A stretch of 64,000 nt of DNA from Chitinimonas viridis. GTDB taxonomy: Bacteria; Pseudomonadota; Gammaproteobacteria; Burkholderiales; Chitinimonadaceae. This document shows, one piece after another, positions 1-8,542 of the stretch (the first letter of the stretch is position 1; every line of letters begins with the position of its first letter). The DNA is taken from NCBI RefSeq assembly GCF_030409555.1, contig NZ_JAUFPU010000023.1, positions 1-64,000 on the forward strand, given 5' to 3'. A program made the translations under genes and the position numbers. Below the pieces are notes generated by a model. The model worked only from the letters and a program-made list of their open reading frames with translations. It did not search any database and was not told the DNA's origin.

Positions 1-24
1 ATGCCTACGCTTATCGGTTGTATC

Positions 25-142
25 TTGTTAAAGAGCGTTTGCTTCTTCAGACCCACTCCGCTAAACTCATTCGTTTCGCTTCGTTTTTGTCTGCGTCAGC
101 AGCAAGGAGGCGAACTATACGTCCCACAGATAATCGCGTCAA
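25..142 (-). promoter_or_regulatory. rRNA operon promoter and boxA leader
   Basis: Read on the minus strand there is a -35 box TTGACG (142-137), a 17-base spacer and a -10 box TATAGT (119-114), followed by a GC-rich discriminator. This is the layout of a strong stable-RNA promoter. Some 80 bases downstream, GCTCTTTAACAA (36-25) matches boxA, the Nus-factor antitermination site of rRNA leaders. The transcript then runs off the left edge, where a 16S rRNA gene is expected. Boxes and boxA are seen directly; the 16S gene is inferred. Confidence 0.8.
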
Positions 143-272
143 CACCTATTCGCAAAATTCTTATCGGCAGCGCGAATATCCCATACCAGGCCAGGCTGCC
201 AGAAGGCCCGTTCAGCCTGATCTGACGGCCCTAAAGGCCATGCTCAGGGGCAGGTATTCGCCACGCCGGCAA

Positions 273-1163
273 TTACCAACGCCGATCAGCAAATCGTACA
301 ACCAGGAAATCCAGCAGCGCCCGTATGGCTGGGGATAGCTGCCGGCGCGATGGATATAAGCCATAGATAGTCATCTGCGGCGGCTGCCAGGCTGGCAACA
401 CGGCCACCAGCTCACCACCAGCCAGCAAACGGTTGGCCAGATAGGTGGGCTGTAGCGCGATACCTCCCCCTGCCAGCGCTGCCTGCAACAGCACCGTTGC
501 CTCATTGGCCGTAAAGCGCGGGGTGACGCTGACCTCCTGCCACACCCCACCCTGGCTGAAGCGCCAGGTGCTGCGGCCAAAATTGGCATAGCCCAGGCAA
601 CGATGCTGGCTCAGCTCCACCGGGTGCTGCGGATAACCGTGAGCCGCAAGATAGGCTGGCGCTGCCACCAGCACGGAATCGCAAGGCGCCAATGGCCGGG
701 CAATCAGCGCAGGGTCCGGGTCGGCACTGATGCGTACTGCCAGGTCGATGCGCGACTCGACCAGGTTCACGGCCCTATCCCCCACATCAAGGTCTATCTT
801 CAATAACGGATGGATGGTCAGAAAGTCACTGATGGCCGCCGCCAGGTGGCCGTAGGCAAACGACATGCTGCAGGTCAACCTCAACTGCCCTCGCAGCAAC
901 CCGTCGGGCGGAGATATCTCCGCCTCCACCTCCTCGACCAACGCCAGCATCTGCTGGCTGCGCCGCAGGCATTGCTCGCCGGCATCTGTCAGCGTCACAC
1001 GCCGGGTAGTGCGCTGCAACAGGCGGGCGCCCAGCCATTGCTCCATCTCAGCCACATAGCGGGTCACCATGGCGCGCGACATATCCAGGCGCTCGGCACT
1101 GGCGGTAAAGCTGCCGGTCTGGGCCACATCGGTAAACACACGCATCGCCAACAATCTATCCAT
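273..1163 (-). CDS. LysR family transcriptional regulator
   Basis: A 296-residue protein of typical LysR length. The N-terminal winged HTH (about residues 1-60) carries MRVFTDVAQTGSFTASAERL and SRAMVTRYVAEMEQWLGARL, followed by the usual LLQRTTRRVTLTDAG wing. A periplasmic-binding-like effector domain fills about 90-290. It is divergent from the MBL-fold/DsbA-like pair across a 134-bp gap, the classic LysR arrangement for control of the neighbour and of itself. The effector is unknown. The gene ends about 130 bp before the rRNA promoter and reads in the same direction. Confidence 0.9.
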   Translation of the reverse strand: MDRLLAMRVFTDVAQTGSFTASAERLDMSRAMVTRYVAEMEQWLGARLLQRTTRRVTLTDAGEQCLRRSQQMLALVEEVEAEISPPDGLLRGQLRLTCSMSFAYGHLAAAISDFLTIHPLLKIDLDVGDRAVNLVESRIDLAVRISADPDPALIARPLAPCDSVLVAAPAYLAAHGYPQHPVELSQHRCLGYANFGRSTWRFSQGGVWQEVSVTPRFTANEATVLLQAALAGGGIALQPTYLANRLLAGGELVAVLPAWQPPQMTIYGLYPSRRQLSPAIRALLDFLVVRFADRRW

Positions 1164-1297
1164 ATCACTTGCTCGATATACGCAACAAATATGAACAGAT
1201 TAGCCGATTTATCCGAACGAATTAAGCCACTAAAGTGCACCTCACTGAAAACGACGCGGGATTAGGCCCGTTGTCGTCACCACCAAGGAGTTACACC

Positions 1298-2161
1298 ATG
1301 CTGCGCCCCACCCTGCTTGCAACCGCCCTGTTCAGCTTGGCCGCCACCACCCAGGCGGCCCAGCCCCTGCAGCTCAAACTCTACAATGCCGATGCGGGCA
1401 GCTTTCACGCCACTTCGGTGTTGATCACCGGCAGCAGCGAAGCCATGGTCATCGACGCCGGCTTCACCCGGGCAGATGCCTATCGCATTGCCGCCCACGT
1501 CCTCGATAGCGGCAAGACGCTCAAGACCATATTGATCAGCAATGCCGACCCTGACTATTACTTCGGCGCGGCAACGCTCAAGAACCTGTTCCCCCAGGCA
1601 GACATTGTCGCCAGCCCCGCCGTGGCGGAGAAGATCAAGGCCAAGCAGCCCGCCAAGCTGGCTTATTGGGGCCCCAAGATGGGCGCCAACGCTCCCATGC
1701 AGTCCGTACTGCCGCGGCCTCTCTCCAGCAATACCCTGCTGCTGGATGGCGCCACCATCGAGTTGCGTGGCACCCATGGCGCCTTGGCGCATCGTCCCTA
1801 TGTCTGGATTCCCTCCTTGCGCACCATCGCGGGTAATGTCGCCGTCTTCAGCAAGCTGCACGTCTGGACCGCCGATACGCAGCGAGAGATTGAGCGCAAG
1901 GCCTGGCTGAGCCAACTGGAGGAGATGCAGGCACTGCAGCCGGCCATGGTGATCCCCGGCCATATGGCGACAGGCGGCGTACTTGACGCCAGCGCCATCC
2001 AATACACCCGTGACTACCTGCTGCGCTTTGACGCTGCCAGCCAGCAAGCCAAGACCAGTGACGAACTGATAGCCGCCATGCAACACGCCTACCCCGAGGC
2101 CGGCCTGGGCATTGCTCTTGATATTGGCGCCAAGGTGCGTATGGGAGACATGAAGTGGTAA
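1298..2161 (+). CDS. Secreted MBL-fold protein with degenerate metal site
   Basis: A 287-residue protein. The start is the ATG at 1298, preceded by AAGGAG at 1285-1290 and opening a clear signal peptide (MLRPTLLATALFSLAATTQA, cleavage near residue 20). An upstream in-frame start would bury this signal. The fold is metallo-beta-lactamase-like: VIDAGF strand at about 51, the metal-motif region at about 81-90, and VIPGH near 220. The usual His-x-His-x-Asp-His is replaced by NADPDY (82-87), keeping only the aspartates, so zinc hydrolase activity is doubtful. Its last bases overlap the next start, so the two are probably cotranslated. It is likely regulated by the divergent LysR. The substrate is unknown. 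Confidence 0.8.
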   Translation: MLRPTLLATALFSLAATTQAAQPLQLKLYNADAGSFHATSVLITGSSEAMVIDAGFTRADAYRIAAHVLDSGKTLKTILISNADPDYYFGAATLKNLFPQADIVASPAVAEKIKAKQPAKLAYWGPKMGANAPMQSVLPRPLSSNTLLLDGATIELRGTHGALAHRPYVWIPSLRTIAGNVAVFSKLHVWTADTQREIERKAWLSQLEEMQALQPAMVIPGHMATGGVLDASAIQYTRDYLLRFDAASQQAKTSDELIAAMQHAYPEAGLGIALDIGAKVRMGDMKW

Positions 2162-2859
2162 GCCCCACCCTGCACTATTACTACGACCCCTTGTGTGGCT
2201 GGTGCTACGGCGCCGCCCCCTTGATTGCCATCGCAGCAAGCCTGCCCGGCGTCGCCCTGCACCTGCATGCCGGCGGTATGCTGGCGGGCGATCAACGCCG
2301 CCCCATCAGCCCGGCCTGGCGAGACTATGTATTGCCACACGATCAACGTATCGCCGAACTCAGTGGCCAGCCCTTTGGCACTGGCTATCGCGACGGACTG
2401 CTGCGCGATAGCACGGCCATGCTGGATTCGGCACCGCCCATCAGTGCCATCCTGGCGGCCGAGTCAGCCGCCGGCATGGGCCTGGCCATGCTGCACCGCA
2501 TGCAGCAAGCCCACTATGTTTCGGGCCAACAGATTGCCAACCCTGCGGTCCTGCATCAACTGGCCGATGATCTGGGGCTCGATGCCCAAGCCTACGCCAA
2601 GGCCTACGAAAAGCTGCAAGGCGCAGAAACCGCCAGCCATATCGCCAGCAGCCGGGCGCAGATGGCACAGTTGGGGGCGCGTGGCTTCCCTACCCTGGTT
2701 CTGTTCGATGGTACACAGCAGGAAATCCTGCCACTGGACAGCTACCTGGGCAAACCTGCAGCGTGGCAAGCATGGTTGCGCGACAGGCTGGCAAAGGCGG
2801 CCAACGCGTCCCAGCCACCACAGCAACTGGCCTGCGACACCGCCAGCTGCACCGTGTGA
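2155..2859 (+). CDS. DsbA family thioredoxin-fold protein
   Basis: A 234-residue protein starting at a GTG inside the end of the MBL gene (7-base overlap, translational coupling). The redox motif CGWC (residues 14-17) follows strand LHYYYDPL, and a cis-Pro segment GFPTLVLF lies near residue 180, as in DsbA/FrnE-like oxidoreductases with an inserted helical domain. There is no signal peptide, so it is predicted to be cytoplasmic and is unlikely to be the periplasmic DsbA. A C-terminal CDTASC holds an extra cysteine pair. It is paired with the MBL protein and LysR regulator; the partner or substrate is unknown. Confidence 0.8.
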   Translation: MVSPTLHYYYDPLCGWCYGAAPLIAIAASLPGVALHLHAGGMLAGDQRRPISPAWRDYVLPHDQRIAELSGQPFGTGYRDGLLRDSTAMLDSAPPISAILAAESAAGMGLAMLHRMQQAHYVSGQQIANPAVLHQLADDLGLDAQAYAKAYEKLQGAETASHIASSRAQMAQLGARGFPTLVLFDGTQQEILPLDSYLGKPAAWQAWLRDRLAKAANASQPPQQLACDTASCTV

Positions 2860-2982
2860 CACGCAGGCTGTCGGGCGACAGGGCGACACGGCAATACCCC
2901 AGGCAGTGGCGAGGCTACCTACTTACCGCGCCTGGGGCCTTTGGATAACATGGCGGGTCAGCACCCGCCATCCAGGAATACC

Positions 2983-3504
2983 ATGCGTCTTGTTCACTGT
3001 ACCGAAGCCCGCCACGCTGAGGCCATACTGGCCATCTTCAATGACGCTATCGTCAATTCCACCGCATTGTATGACTACCACCCCAGGCCGGCCGCCAGCA
3101 TGATGGGCTGGTTCGAGACCAAGCGGGCCAATGGCTTTCCCGTCATCGGCTTCGAGGACGATCAAGGCACCCTGCTGGGCTTTGCCAGCTATGGCACCTT
3201 CCGCGCCTGGCCGGCCTTCAAGTATTCGGTCGAGCACTCCGTCTATGTCCACAAAGACCAGCGCGGCGCCGGCCTGGGCCGCAAACTGCTGGAGGCACTG
3301 ATAGTCGAAGCACAGGCGCGCGGAGTACATACCCTGGTGGGTGGCATCGATGCCGACAATGCTGGCAGTATCGCCCTGCATCTGCAGCTGGGCTTCAGCC
3401 ACGCCGGTACCATCCGGCAGGCAGGCTTCAAGTTTGGCCGCTGGCTGGATCTGGCGTTCTACCAGTTGCTACTGCCTACACCCCAGCAACCGGTGGATGG
3501 CTGA
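2983..3504 (+). CDS. GNAT N-acetyltransferase, phosphinothricin acetyltransferase-like
   Basis: A 173-residue cytoplasmic acetyltransferase. The ATG at 2983 follows AGGAATACC; an upstream TTG in frame lacks homology-like sequence. Family marks are IFNDAIVNSTALYDYHPR near the N-terminus, the acetyl-CoA loop DQRGAGLGRKLLEAL (about 90-105) and DADNAGSIALHLQLGF, as in the Bar/Pat branch that acetylates phosphinothricin, methionine sulfoximine or related amines. The exact substrate cannot be read from the sequence. It stands alone after a 120-bp gap. Confidence 0.85.
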   Translation: MRLVHCTEARHAEAILAIFNDAIVNSTALYDYHPRPAASMMGWFETKRANGFPVIGFEDDQGTLLGFASYGTFRAWPAFKYSVEHSVYVHKDQRGAGLGRKLLEALIVEAQARGVHTLVGGIDADNAGSIALHLQLGFSHAGTIRQAGFKFGRWLDLAFYQLLLPTPQQPVDG

Positions 3505-3611
3505 ACACCACCCAGCAAACATATATATAGGCGCCCCAGTGGTCGGCATGCCCACATCGCGACCTGCCTCATCCAACTAGGCCGGGCAATGGGCTGGCCG
3601 GCCCGCAAGCA

Positions 3612-3755
3612 TTACTCCTTGTGCGCCTCGAAGCGGCGCCTGGTTTCGTCTTCGTCACGCTGGCCAAAGGCATAGTTAGCCTCCAGCCACATCACATTGA
3701 CTACGCCAAAGGCCAGTGCCAGCCCCAAACCCAGTATCCAGGCGAAATACCACAT
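3612..3755 (-). CDS. cydX: Cytochrome bd oxidase small subunit CydX
   Basis: A 47-residue single-pass membrane protein directly after cydB (13-bp gap) with ribosome site AGAGGA. It begins MWYFAWILGLGLALAFGVVN and carries WLEANY, the signature of the CydX/YbgT family that stabilises the haem site of cytochrome bd. The hydrophilic tail (DEDETRRRFEAHKE) is cytoplasmic in known homologues. It is the last gene of the cyd operon. Confidence 0.93.
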   Translation of the reverse strand: MWYFAWILGLGLALAFGVVNVMWLEANYAFGQRDEDETRRRFEAHKE

Positions 3756-3768
3756 TGCTTGTCCTCTC

Positions 3769-4905
3769 TTAATAAGCGGTATGACTGTCACGCCGGATGG
3801 CCTCTACCGTCACCGGCCCGCGCAGTACCCGGTAGACCCAACTGGTATAGAGCAGCACGATGGGCAGCAGGATGGCAGTCACCAGCAGCATGGCCCACAG
3901 GGTTTTATGGCTGGAGCTGGCATCCCACAGGGTAAGGCTGCTCTGGACATCCATGCTCGAAGGCAGCACAAACGGAAACAGCGACAAGCCCGCTGTCAGC
4001 AGAATGGCGACTATCGCCGCAGCGCTGGCCAGGAATGCCGCCCAGCGCCAGCCACGCCAGGCCGACAAACTGGCCAGCAAGGCTGCCACCACGCCGCTGA
4101 CAGGCAGCAGCCATAACCAATCCCAGCGACCATAGTTGAGCAGCCAGCCGCCCGCTACGCGGGTGACTGTCTTCTCAAATGGCGTCAGTGCCTTGGCCAC
4201 TGCGCCCTGGCTTTGCAGGCTTAAACCCGCCATGCCCGCCAGCCACACACCACCCAGGATGAACAGCAGCGCCAGCAGGCAGCCCAACACCATGGCAGCC
4301 CGCTGCGCACGCAAGCCGACCGCAGCCTCGGTGCGCAACAGCAACAAGGTAGCGCCATGCAATGCCAGCAGGCAGGCCGATACCAAGCCGCAATACAGGC
4401 CAAACGGGTTCAGCTGGTCCAGCAGGCCACCGCCATAACTGACCCGCATGGTGTCATCGAAACGAAAGGGCAGGCCGACAAACAGATTGCCAATCGCGAT
4501 CCCGAACACCAGCGCCGGCACCAGACCGCCAACAAATAGCCCCCAGTCCCAGAAGCTGCGCCAATGCGGGTGGGCCAACTTGCTGCGGTAGTCGAAACCC
4601 ACCGGGCGCAGGAACAGGGCACATAGCGCCAGCACCAAGGCGTAGTAGAACACCGAGAAGCCCGCCGCATACACCAGCGGCCAGGCCGCAAAGATGGCAC
4701 CACCGGCCAGCACCAGCCAGACCTGGTTTCCTTCCCAGGTTGGCCCCACCACATTGATGGCCACCCGGCGTTCTTCATCGGTACGGCCCACATAGGGCAG
4801 CAGCATGGCCACCCCCATGTCAAAGCCATCCATCAAGGCAAAGCCGATCAGCAGGGTTGCCAGCAGCCCCCACCAGATCAATTTCAGTGTGTCGTAATCC
4901 AGCAT
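3769..4905 (-). CDS. cydB: Cytochrome bd ubiquinol oxidase subunit II
   Basis: A 378-residue polytopic membrane protein. The opening [20 protein letters not shown] followed by [11 protein letters not shown] is the CydB signature, and the body contains about eight to nine hydrophobic segments. CydB is the structural partner of CydA in the quinol-oxidising, oxygen-reducing bd oxidase. It lies 12 bp downstream of cydA and 13 bp upstream of cydX, so all are one transcript. The length matches E. coli CydB. No defects seen. Confidence 0.97.
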   Translation of the reverse strand: MLDYDTLKLIWWGLLATLLIGFALMDGFDMGVAMLLPYVGRTDEERRVAINVVGPTWEGNQVWLVLAGGAIFAAWPLVYAAGFSVFYYALVLALCALFLRPVGFDYRSKLAHPHWRSFWDWGLFVGGLVPALVFGIAIGNLFVGLPFRFDDTMRVSYGGGLLDQLNPFGLYCGLVSACLLALHGATLLLLRTEAAVGLRAQRAAMVLGCLLALLFILGGVWLAGMAGLSLQSQGAVAKALTPFEKTVTRVAGGWLLNYGRWDWLWLLPVSGVVAALLASLSAWRGWRWAAFLASAAAIVAILLTAGLSLFPFVLPSSMDVQSSLTLWDASSSHKTLWAMLLVTAILLPIVLLYTSWVYRVLRGPVTVEAIRRDSHTAY

Positions 4906-4917
4906 GTGGCGCTCCTT

Positions 4918-6477
4918 CTAAGCAGTAGTGGCTTCGCCGTGATAGCGGCCCGTACCGAGGCTGGCCGGCCCCAGCCGTATGTATTTGAGCATCAGATACA
5001 TCTCCACCACGAACAGGCCCAGGTAGATGGCTCCTATACCCAGCAGACTGGTCCACACCTGGCTGGCCTCAATGCTGGAGACCGACAGATGGGTAGGCAG
5101 GATGCCCGAGATGGTCCATGGCTGCCGGCCATACTCCGCCACAAACCAGCCCAGCTCTGCCGCTACCCAAGGCAAGGGGATGGCGACCACACACAGGCGC
5201 AGCAACCAGCGCCGGGGCGCCAGCTGCTTGCGGGCCAGATACCAGAAGCTGGCGCCAAAGATGAACAGGAACAGAAAACCCAGCCCCACCATGCCACGGA
5301 AGGCCCAGAACAGCGGTGCCACCTGCGGAATGGTGTCGCTCACCGCCTGGGCAATCTGCGCTTCGGTCGCATCCACCACCCTGGGCGTGTATTTCTTCAG
5401 CAGCAGGCCAAACCCCAGGTCGGCCTTGTGCTGCTCGAACTGCAACAGCACAGCATCGGACCTATCGCCCGCCTTCAGCTTCACCAGTGCCTCATAGGCC
5501 TTCATGCCACGGCGTATGCGCAGATCATGGTTGCGCTTCAGATCCTTGATGCCTATTACCGGCTCGTCGACCGAGCGGGTAGCAATCAGGCCCAGTGCGT
5601 AGGGCACCTTCACCGCATAGTCGGTACGCTCCTCGGCCTGGTTGGGCAGGCCAAACAGGGTCAGCCCTGCTGGTGCCGGATGGGTTTCCCACTCCGCCTC
5701 GATCGCTGCCAGCTTCACCTTTTGCACCTCGCCCGTGGTGTAACCCGATTCGTCGCCCAGCACGATGACCGACAGGCTGGCGGCCAGGCCAAAGCCCGCC
5801 GCAATGGCAAACGAGCGTATGGCAAAGCCGGTATCACGGGCGCGCAGCAGATAGAACGCCGATATGCCCAGCACGAACATGGCACCCGTGACATAGCCTG
5901 CGGCCACCGTGTGCACGAACTTGGCCTGCGCCACCGGGTTGAAGAACACTTCCGACAGACTCACCAGCTCCATGCGCATGGTGTGGTAGTTGAATTCTGC
6001 GCCCACCGGGTTCTGCATCCAGCCATTGGCGATCAAGATCCACAATGCCGAGAGATTGGTGCCCAGCGCCAGCAAGGTGGTCACCATCAGGTGCTTGACC
6101 GGGCTCAGGCGGTTCCAGCCAAAGAAAAACAAGCCGATGAAGGTGGACTCCAGAAAGAAAGCCATCATGCCTTCTATCGCCAAGGGCACGCCGAAGATAT
6201 CGCCCACATAGTGGGAGTAATAGGCCCAGTTGGTTCCGAACTGGAACTCCAGCGTCAGCCCGGTGGCCACCCCCATGGCGAAGTTGATGCCGAACAGCTT
6301 GCCCCAGAAACGGGTCATGTCTTGATACACCTGCCGGCCGGTCATGACATAGGCCGCCTCGCAGATCACCAGTATCCAGGAGAGTCCCAGAGTCAATGGC
6401 ACAAACAGGAAGTGGAACATGGCCGTCAACGCAAACTGCAGGCGTGACAGGGTGACCACGTCATCGGGTGAGATCAT
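4918..6477 (-). CDS. cydA: Cytochrome bd ubiquinol oxidase subunit I
   Basis: A 519-residue haem-bearing subunit. It opens with LSRLQFALTAMFHFLFVPLT, where His22 corresponds to the haem b595 ligand, and carries the conserved GRQPWTI. The region from about 240 to 380 is the long quinol-binding Q-loop, containing KLAAIEAEWET, so this belongs to the long-loop CydA class. The start overlaps the end of cydP by 17 bases and is preceded by GGAG. The enzyme oxidises quinol and reduces oxygen to water in the inner membrane with high oxygen affinity. Confidence 0.97.
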   Translation of the reverse strand: MISPDDVVTLSRLQFALTAMFHFLFVPLTLGLSWILVICEAAYVMTGRQVYQDMTRFWGKLFGINFAMGVATGLTLEFQFGTNWAYYSHYVGDIFGVPLAIEGMMAFFLESTFIGLFFFGWNRLSPVKHLMVTTLLALGTNLSALWILIANGWMQNPVGAEFNYHTMRMELVSLSEVFFNPVAQAKFVHTVAAGYVTGAMFVLGISAFYLLRARDTGFAIRSFAIAAGFGLAASLSVIVLGDESGYTTGEVQKVKLAAIEAEWETHPAPAGLTLFGLPNQAEERTDYAVKVPYALGLIATRSVDEPVIGIKDLKRNHDLRIRRGMKAYEALVKLKAGDRSDAVLLQFEQHKADLGFGLLLKKYTPRVVDATEAQIAQAVSDTIPQVAPLFWAFRGMVGLGFLFLFIFGASFWYLARKQLAPRRWLLRLCVVAIPLPWVAAELGWFVAEYGRQPWTISGILPTHLSVSSIEASQVWTSLLGIGAIYLGLFVVEMYLMLKYIRLGPASLGTGRYHGEATTA

Positions 6478-6715
6478 GGGAAGCTCCGCGAGTCGGGGAT
6501 ACAGGGGGTACAGGCTTGGCCGCCGTGCCGAGCAGTTGCTGCTCCACCTGCGGCTGGGGTACGGTCATGTGGCGGGCCAGTGGTTCGCTGAACCAGAGGT
6601 GCTTGGCGGTAAAGAAGAGGGTGAGCTTGACCGCCACGATCACGCTCAACTCCAGCCACAAGCGCGGCCGGCGCGTGGTAAGGGCAGGTCTGGTGCCAGG
6701 GTCGGGGTCAGTCAT
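6461..6715 (-). CDS. cydP: Putative cytochrome oxidase small subunit CydP
   Basis: An 84-residue protein with one transmembrane helix (ELSVIVAVKLTLFFTAKHLWF) followed by a short periplasmic-type PQPQVEQQLLG segment. This matches the small CydP proteins found beside cydAB in proteobacteria. The ATG at 6715 is 5 bp past the regulator's stop and has GAGG upstream; a TTG at 6724 would overlap the regulator. The tail beyond about residue 60 is Pro/Ser-rich and overlaps cydA. A role in bd-oxidase assembly or stability is inferred from family and position. Confidence 0.8.
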   Translation of the reverse strand: MTDPDPGTRPALTTRRPRLWLELSVIVAVKLTLFFTAKHLWFSEPLARHMTVPQPQVEQQLLGTAAKPVPPVSPTRGASHDLTR

Positions 6716-6720
6716 GGCGG

Positions 6721-7284
6721 TCAAGCCTCGCCGCCATCACGGCCACCGAACTTGAGCTTGTCGGCGAACTCCAGCACCTTCTGTACCTTCGCACCCAGTT
6801 GCATCAGCCGTATCACCGTCTCGGGCGAGAGCCGCTGAACTTCGTCCAGCCAGCCCGTGGTCAGCTCGATCAGCCCGTGCATCTCGCGCATGCGATCCTG
6901 GGCAATCTGGTCCGCCTCGCTATCGGGGCGTTCCAGCAACGCTTCGCGCAGCATGCTGAGGGTAGGTTCTATCTCGCGGCGACGGCGCTCCTCCATCAAC
7001 ACCCGGAAGATGTCCCAGACATCCTTGGGCGGCTCAAAGAAGTCGCGCCGGTCACCAGGCAGGTGTACCAGCTTGACCAGACGCCAGGCCTGCAGCTCCT
7101 TGATGCCTATGCCGACATTGGAGCGGGAAAACGCCAGCGTCTCGCCTATTTCGTCGGCGCATAGTGGCTTGCCACTGATGTAGAGCAAGGCATAAATCTG
7201 CCCCACAGTGCGATTGACACCCCAGCGGGAGCCCATTTCACCAAAGTGCAGCACAAAGCGTTCAGCCAGCGGAGTCAGGTTCAT
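6721..7284 (-). CDS. GbsR/MarR family transcriptional regulator
   Basis: A 187-residue winged-helix protein of the GbsR branch: VNRTVGQIYALLYISGKPLC and TLAFSRSNVGIGIKELQAW form the HTH, and HLPGDRRDFFEP is the typical wing. The C-terminal half is helical and probably dimerises. It is the first gene of the cyd operon, 5 bp before cydP. The ATG at 7284 is chosen over the TTG at 7290. A palindrome centred near 7300 lies just upstream, so autoregulation together with cydPABX is likely. The signal sensed is unknown. Confidence 0.88.
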   Translation of the reverse strand: MNLTPLAERFVLHFGEMGSRWGVNRTVGQIYALLYISGKPLCADEIGETLAFSRSNVGIGIKELQAWRLVKLVHLPGDRRDFFEPPKDVWDIFRVLMEERRRREIEPTLSMLREALLERPDSEADQIAQDRMREMHGLIELTTGWLDEVQRLSPETVIRLMQLGAKVQKVLEFADKLKFGGRDGGEA

Positions 7285-7291
7285 GTTCAAA

Positions 7292-7309
7292 TTCCAGTAT
7301 TTTCTGGAA
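7292..7309. promoter_or_regulatory. Palindromic operator candidate for the cyd operon regulator
   Basis: TTCCAG (7292-7297), six bases TATTTT, then CTGGAA (7304-7309), flanked by A/T-rich sequence, lie 8 bases upstream of the GbsR-type regulator's start. MarR/GbsR dimers bind palindromes of this size. The inverted repeat is seen directly; its use as operator is inference. Confidence 0.55.
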
Positions 7310-7347
7310 ATTTAAACATTCCTGCCAATTATGGCAAGTACAGATGT

Positions 7348-7370
7348 AAAAAAGCCGGCAATCAGCCGGC
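7348..7370 (-). terminator. Rho-independent terminator after pabC/small secreted gene
   Basis: On the minus strand GCCGGC, loop TGATT, GCCGGC is followed by six T residues. It lies 35 bases after the stop of the 88-residue gene and before the cyd regulator's upstream region, so it separates the two operons. Confidence 0.75.
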
Positions 7371-7405
7371 CTACTGTTTACTGCGAAGACTGTTCACCGT
7401 AACGG

Positions 7406-7672
7406 TTACTTCTGCAGACGCAGGCAGTACTTATCGTAGTCTGCCTCTATCTTGGCCTGCTTGGCCGCCATCTTCTCCAGATCCCAGGGCTTGGCGCCCA
7501 TTTTTTTGCGCTTCTCTATCAACACCAACTCGTTGACGTACTTCTCGCAACGGGCTTTCTCCTTCCCCGGCAGATGCTCGTAGAAGATGGGGGAGTACTT
7601 GTCCGGCAATGTTGGACCTGCTGCCTGCGCGGGCACCAACAGCAGCAAGGGTAAGATCAAACGGGCAAGCAT
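7406..7672 (-). CDS. Small secreted protein of unknown function
   Basis: An 88-residue protein with a signal peptide (MLARLILPLLLLVPAQA, cleavage near residue 17) and a short mature part rich in Lys and Glu. Two cysteines (in ARCEKYV and KYCLRL) could form a disulfide in the periplasm. It overlaps the end of pabC by 16 bases, so it is translated from the same mRNA, with a purine-rich AGAGAG ahead of its ATG. I do not recognise a family. The terminator follows 35 bases on. Confidence 0.65.
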   Translation of the reverse strand: MLARLILPLLLLVPAQAAGPTLPDKYSPIFYEHLPGKEKARCEKYVNELVLIEKRKKMGAKPWDLEKMAAKQAKIEADYDKYCLRLQK

Positions 7673-8502
7673 AGACGGCTCTCTTCAAGACACAATGAGT
7701 TGATACGGTGATTAAGTTGCGCAGCCAAGCTGAAATCCTGCCATAGGCGCTGACCACAACGCCCCACCGGCACCACGCCAGCCAGACTATTGCTCAGCAA
7801 CACGGCCTCTGCGCTTAGCATGACATCCGCATCGAAAGACCGCAACACGGTTGGCAAGCCCAACTCGGTCGCAAGCCGCAACACCATCTCGCGCATTACA
7901 CCGGCCACACCACAATCCGTCAGCGGGTGTGTCAGCAAGCAACCATCCTGCAGCAGATAGAGATTACTCATCACCCCCTCTACCAGCTCGCCACGCGCAT
8001 TACGCATCAGGCCTTCAAATATCGCCGGGTCGCTCCACTCCCGCCTGGCCATCACCTGATCCAGCCGGTTGAGATGCTTGACCCCGGCCAATCCGGGCTG
8101 TATCGGCAACAACCAGTCGCACAGCCTGATGGCTGCGCCATCGCGGTAAAGCGCGTCAGGATAGGCAGGCAAGGGGCCGACCAATACCAGCCTAGTAAGC
8201 GGTGCATCCGGTGCACAGGCATAGCCCCTGGCGGCCACCCCACGCGTCACCATCAACTTGATGCTGGCGTCCCAGGGCGCCAGTCTTGCCAGATCGGCCA
8301 ACCATAGGGCTTCATCCGGGCACGCCATGCCCAACCGATCACAATCGGCCTGCAGCCTCGCATACTGCCTGGGCCAGGCCAGCACCCGTCCGGCCTGGCA
8401 GCGCAGGGTACGGAACACCCCGTCGCCATAGGCCAGTCCACGATCCCGCGGAGAGATTACGGCATCGATCTCGCCATTGATCAAGGCGGTTTGCTCGGTC
8501 AC
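7657..8502 (-). CDS. pabC: Aminodeoxychorismate lyase
   Basis: A 281-residue fold-type IV PLP enzyme that converts 4-amino-4-deoxychorismate to p-aminobenzoate and pyruvate for folate. The PLP lysine is Lys142 in GVKHLNRLDQV, and the N-terminal RGLAYGDGVFRTLRC is the PabC signature. It starts at GTG (8502), 40 bp after pabB, so the two steps from chorismate to PABA are adjacent. The length is close to the 269 residues of E. coli PabC. The 3' end overlaps a small secreted-protein gene. Confidence 0.93.
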   Translation of the reverse strand: MTEQTALINGEIDAVISPRDRGLAYGDGVFRTLRCQAGRVLAWPRQYARLQADCDRLGMACPDEALWLADLARLAPWDASIKLMVTRGVAARGYACAPDAPLTRLVLVGPLPAYPDALYRDGAAIRLCDWLLPIQPGLAGVKHLNRLDQVMARREWSDPAIFEGLMRNARGELVEGVMSNLYLLQDGCLLTHPLTDCGVAGVMREMVLRLATELGLPTVLRSFDADVMLSAEAVLLSNSLAGVVPVGRCGQRLWQDFSLAAQLNHRINSLCLEESRLCLPV

Positions 8503-8542
8503 GCCTCACCCTTTCCCTCACCTAGCTGATGCGACCACCGCA

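Noticed and set aside
3580-3603. A GGCCGG/CCGGCC hairpin after cydX as terminator
   Set aside because: Six-base stem, 12-base loop and no T tract.
4906-6447. A 513-codon open frame antisense to cydA
   Set aside because: Gln/His/Arg-rich shadow of a GC-rich gene; no ribosome site; cydA on the other strand is unmistakable.
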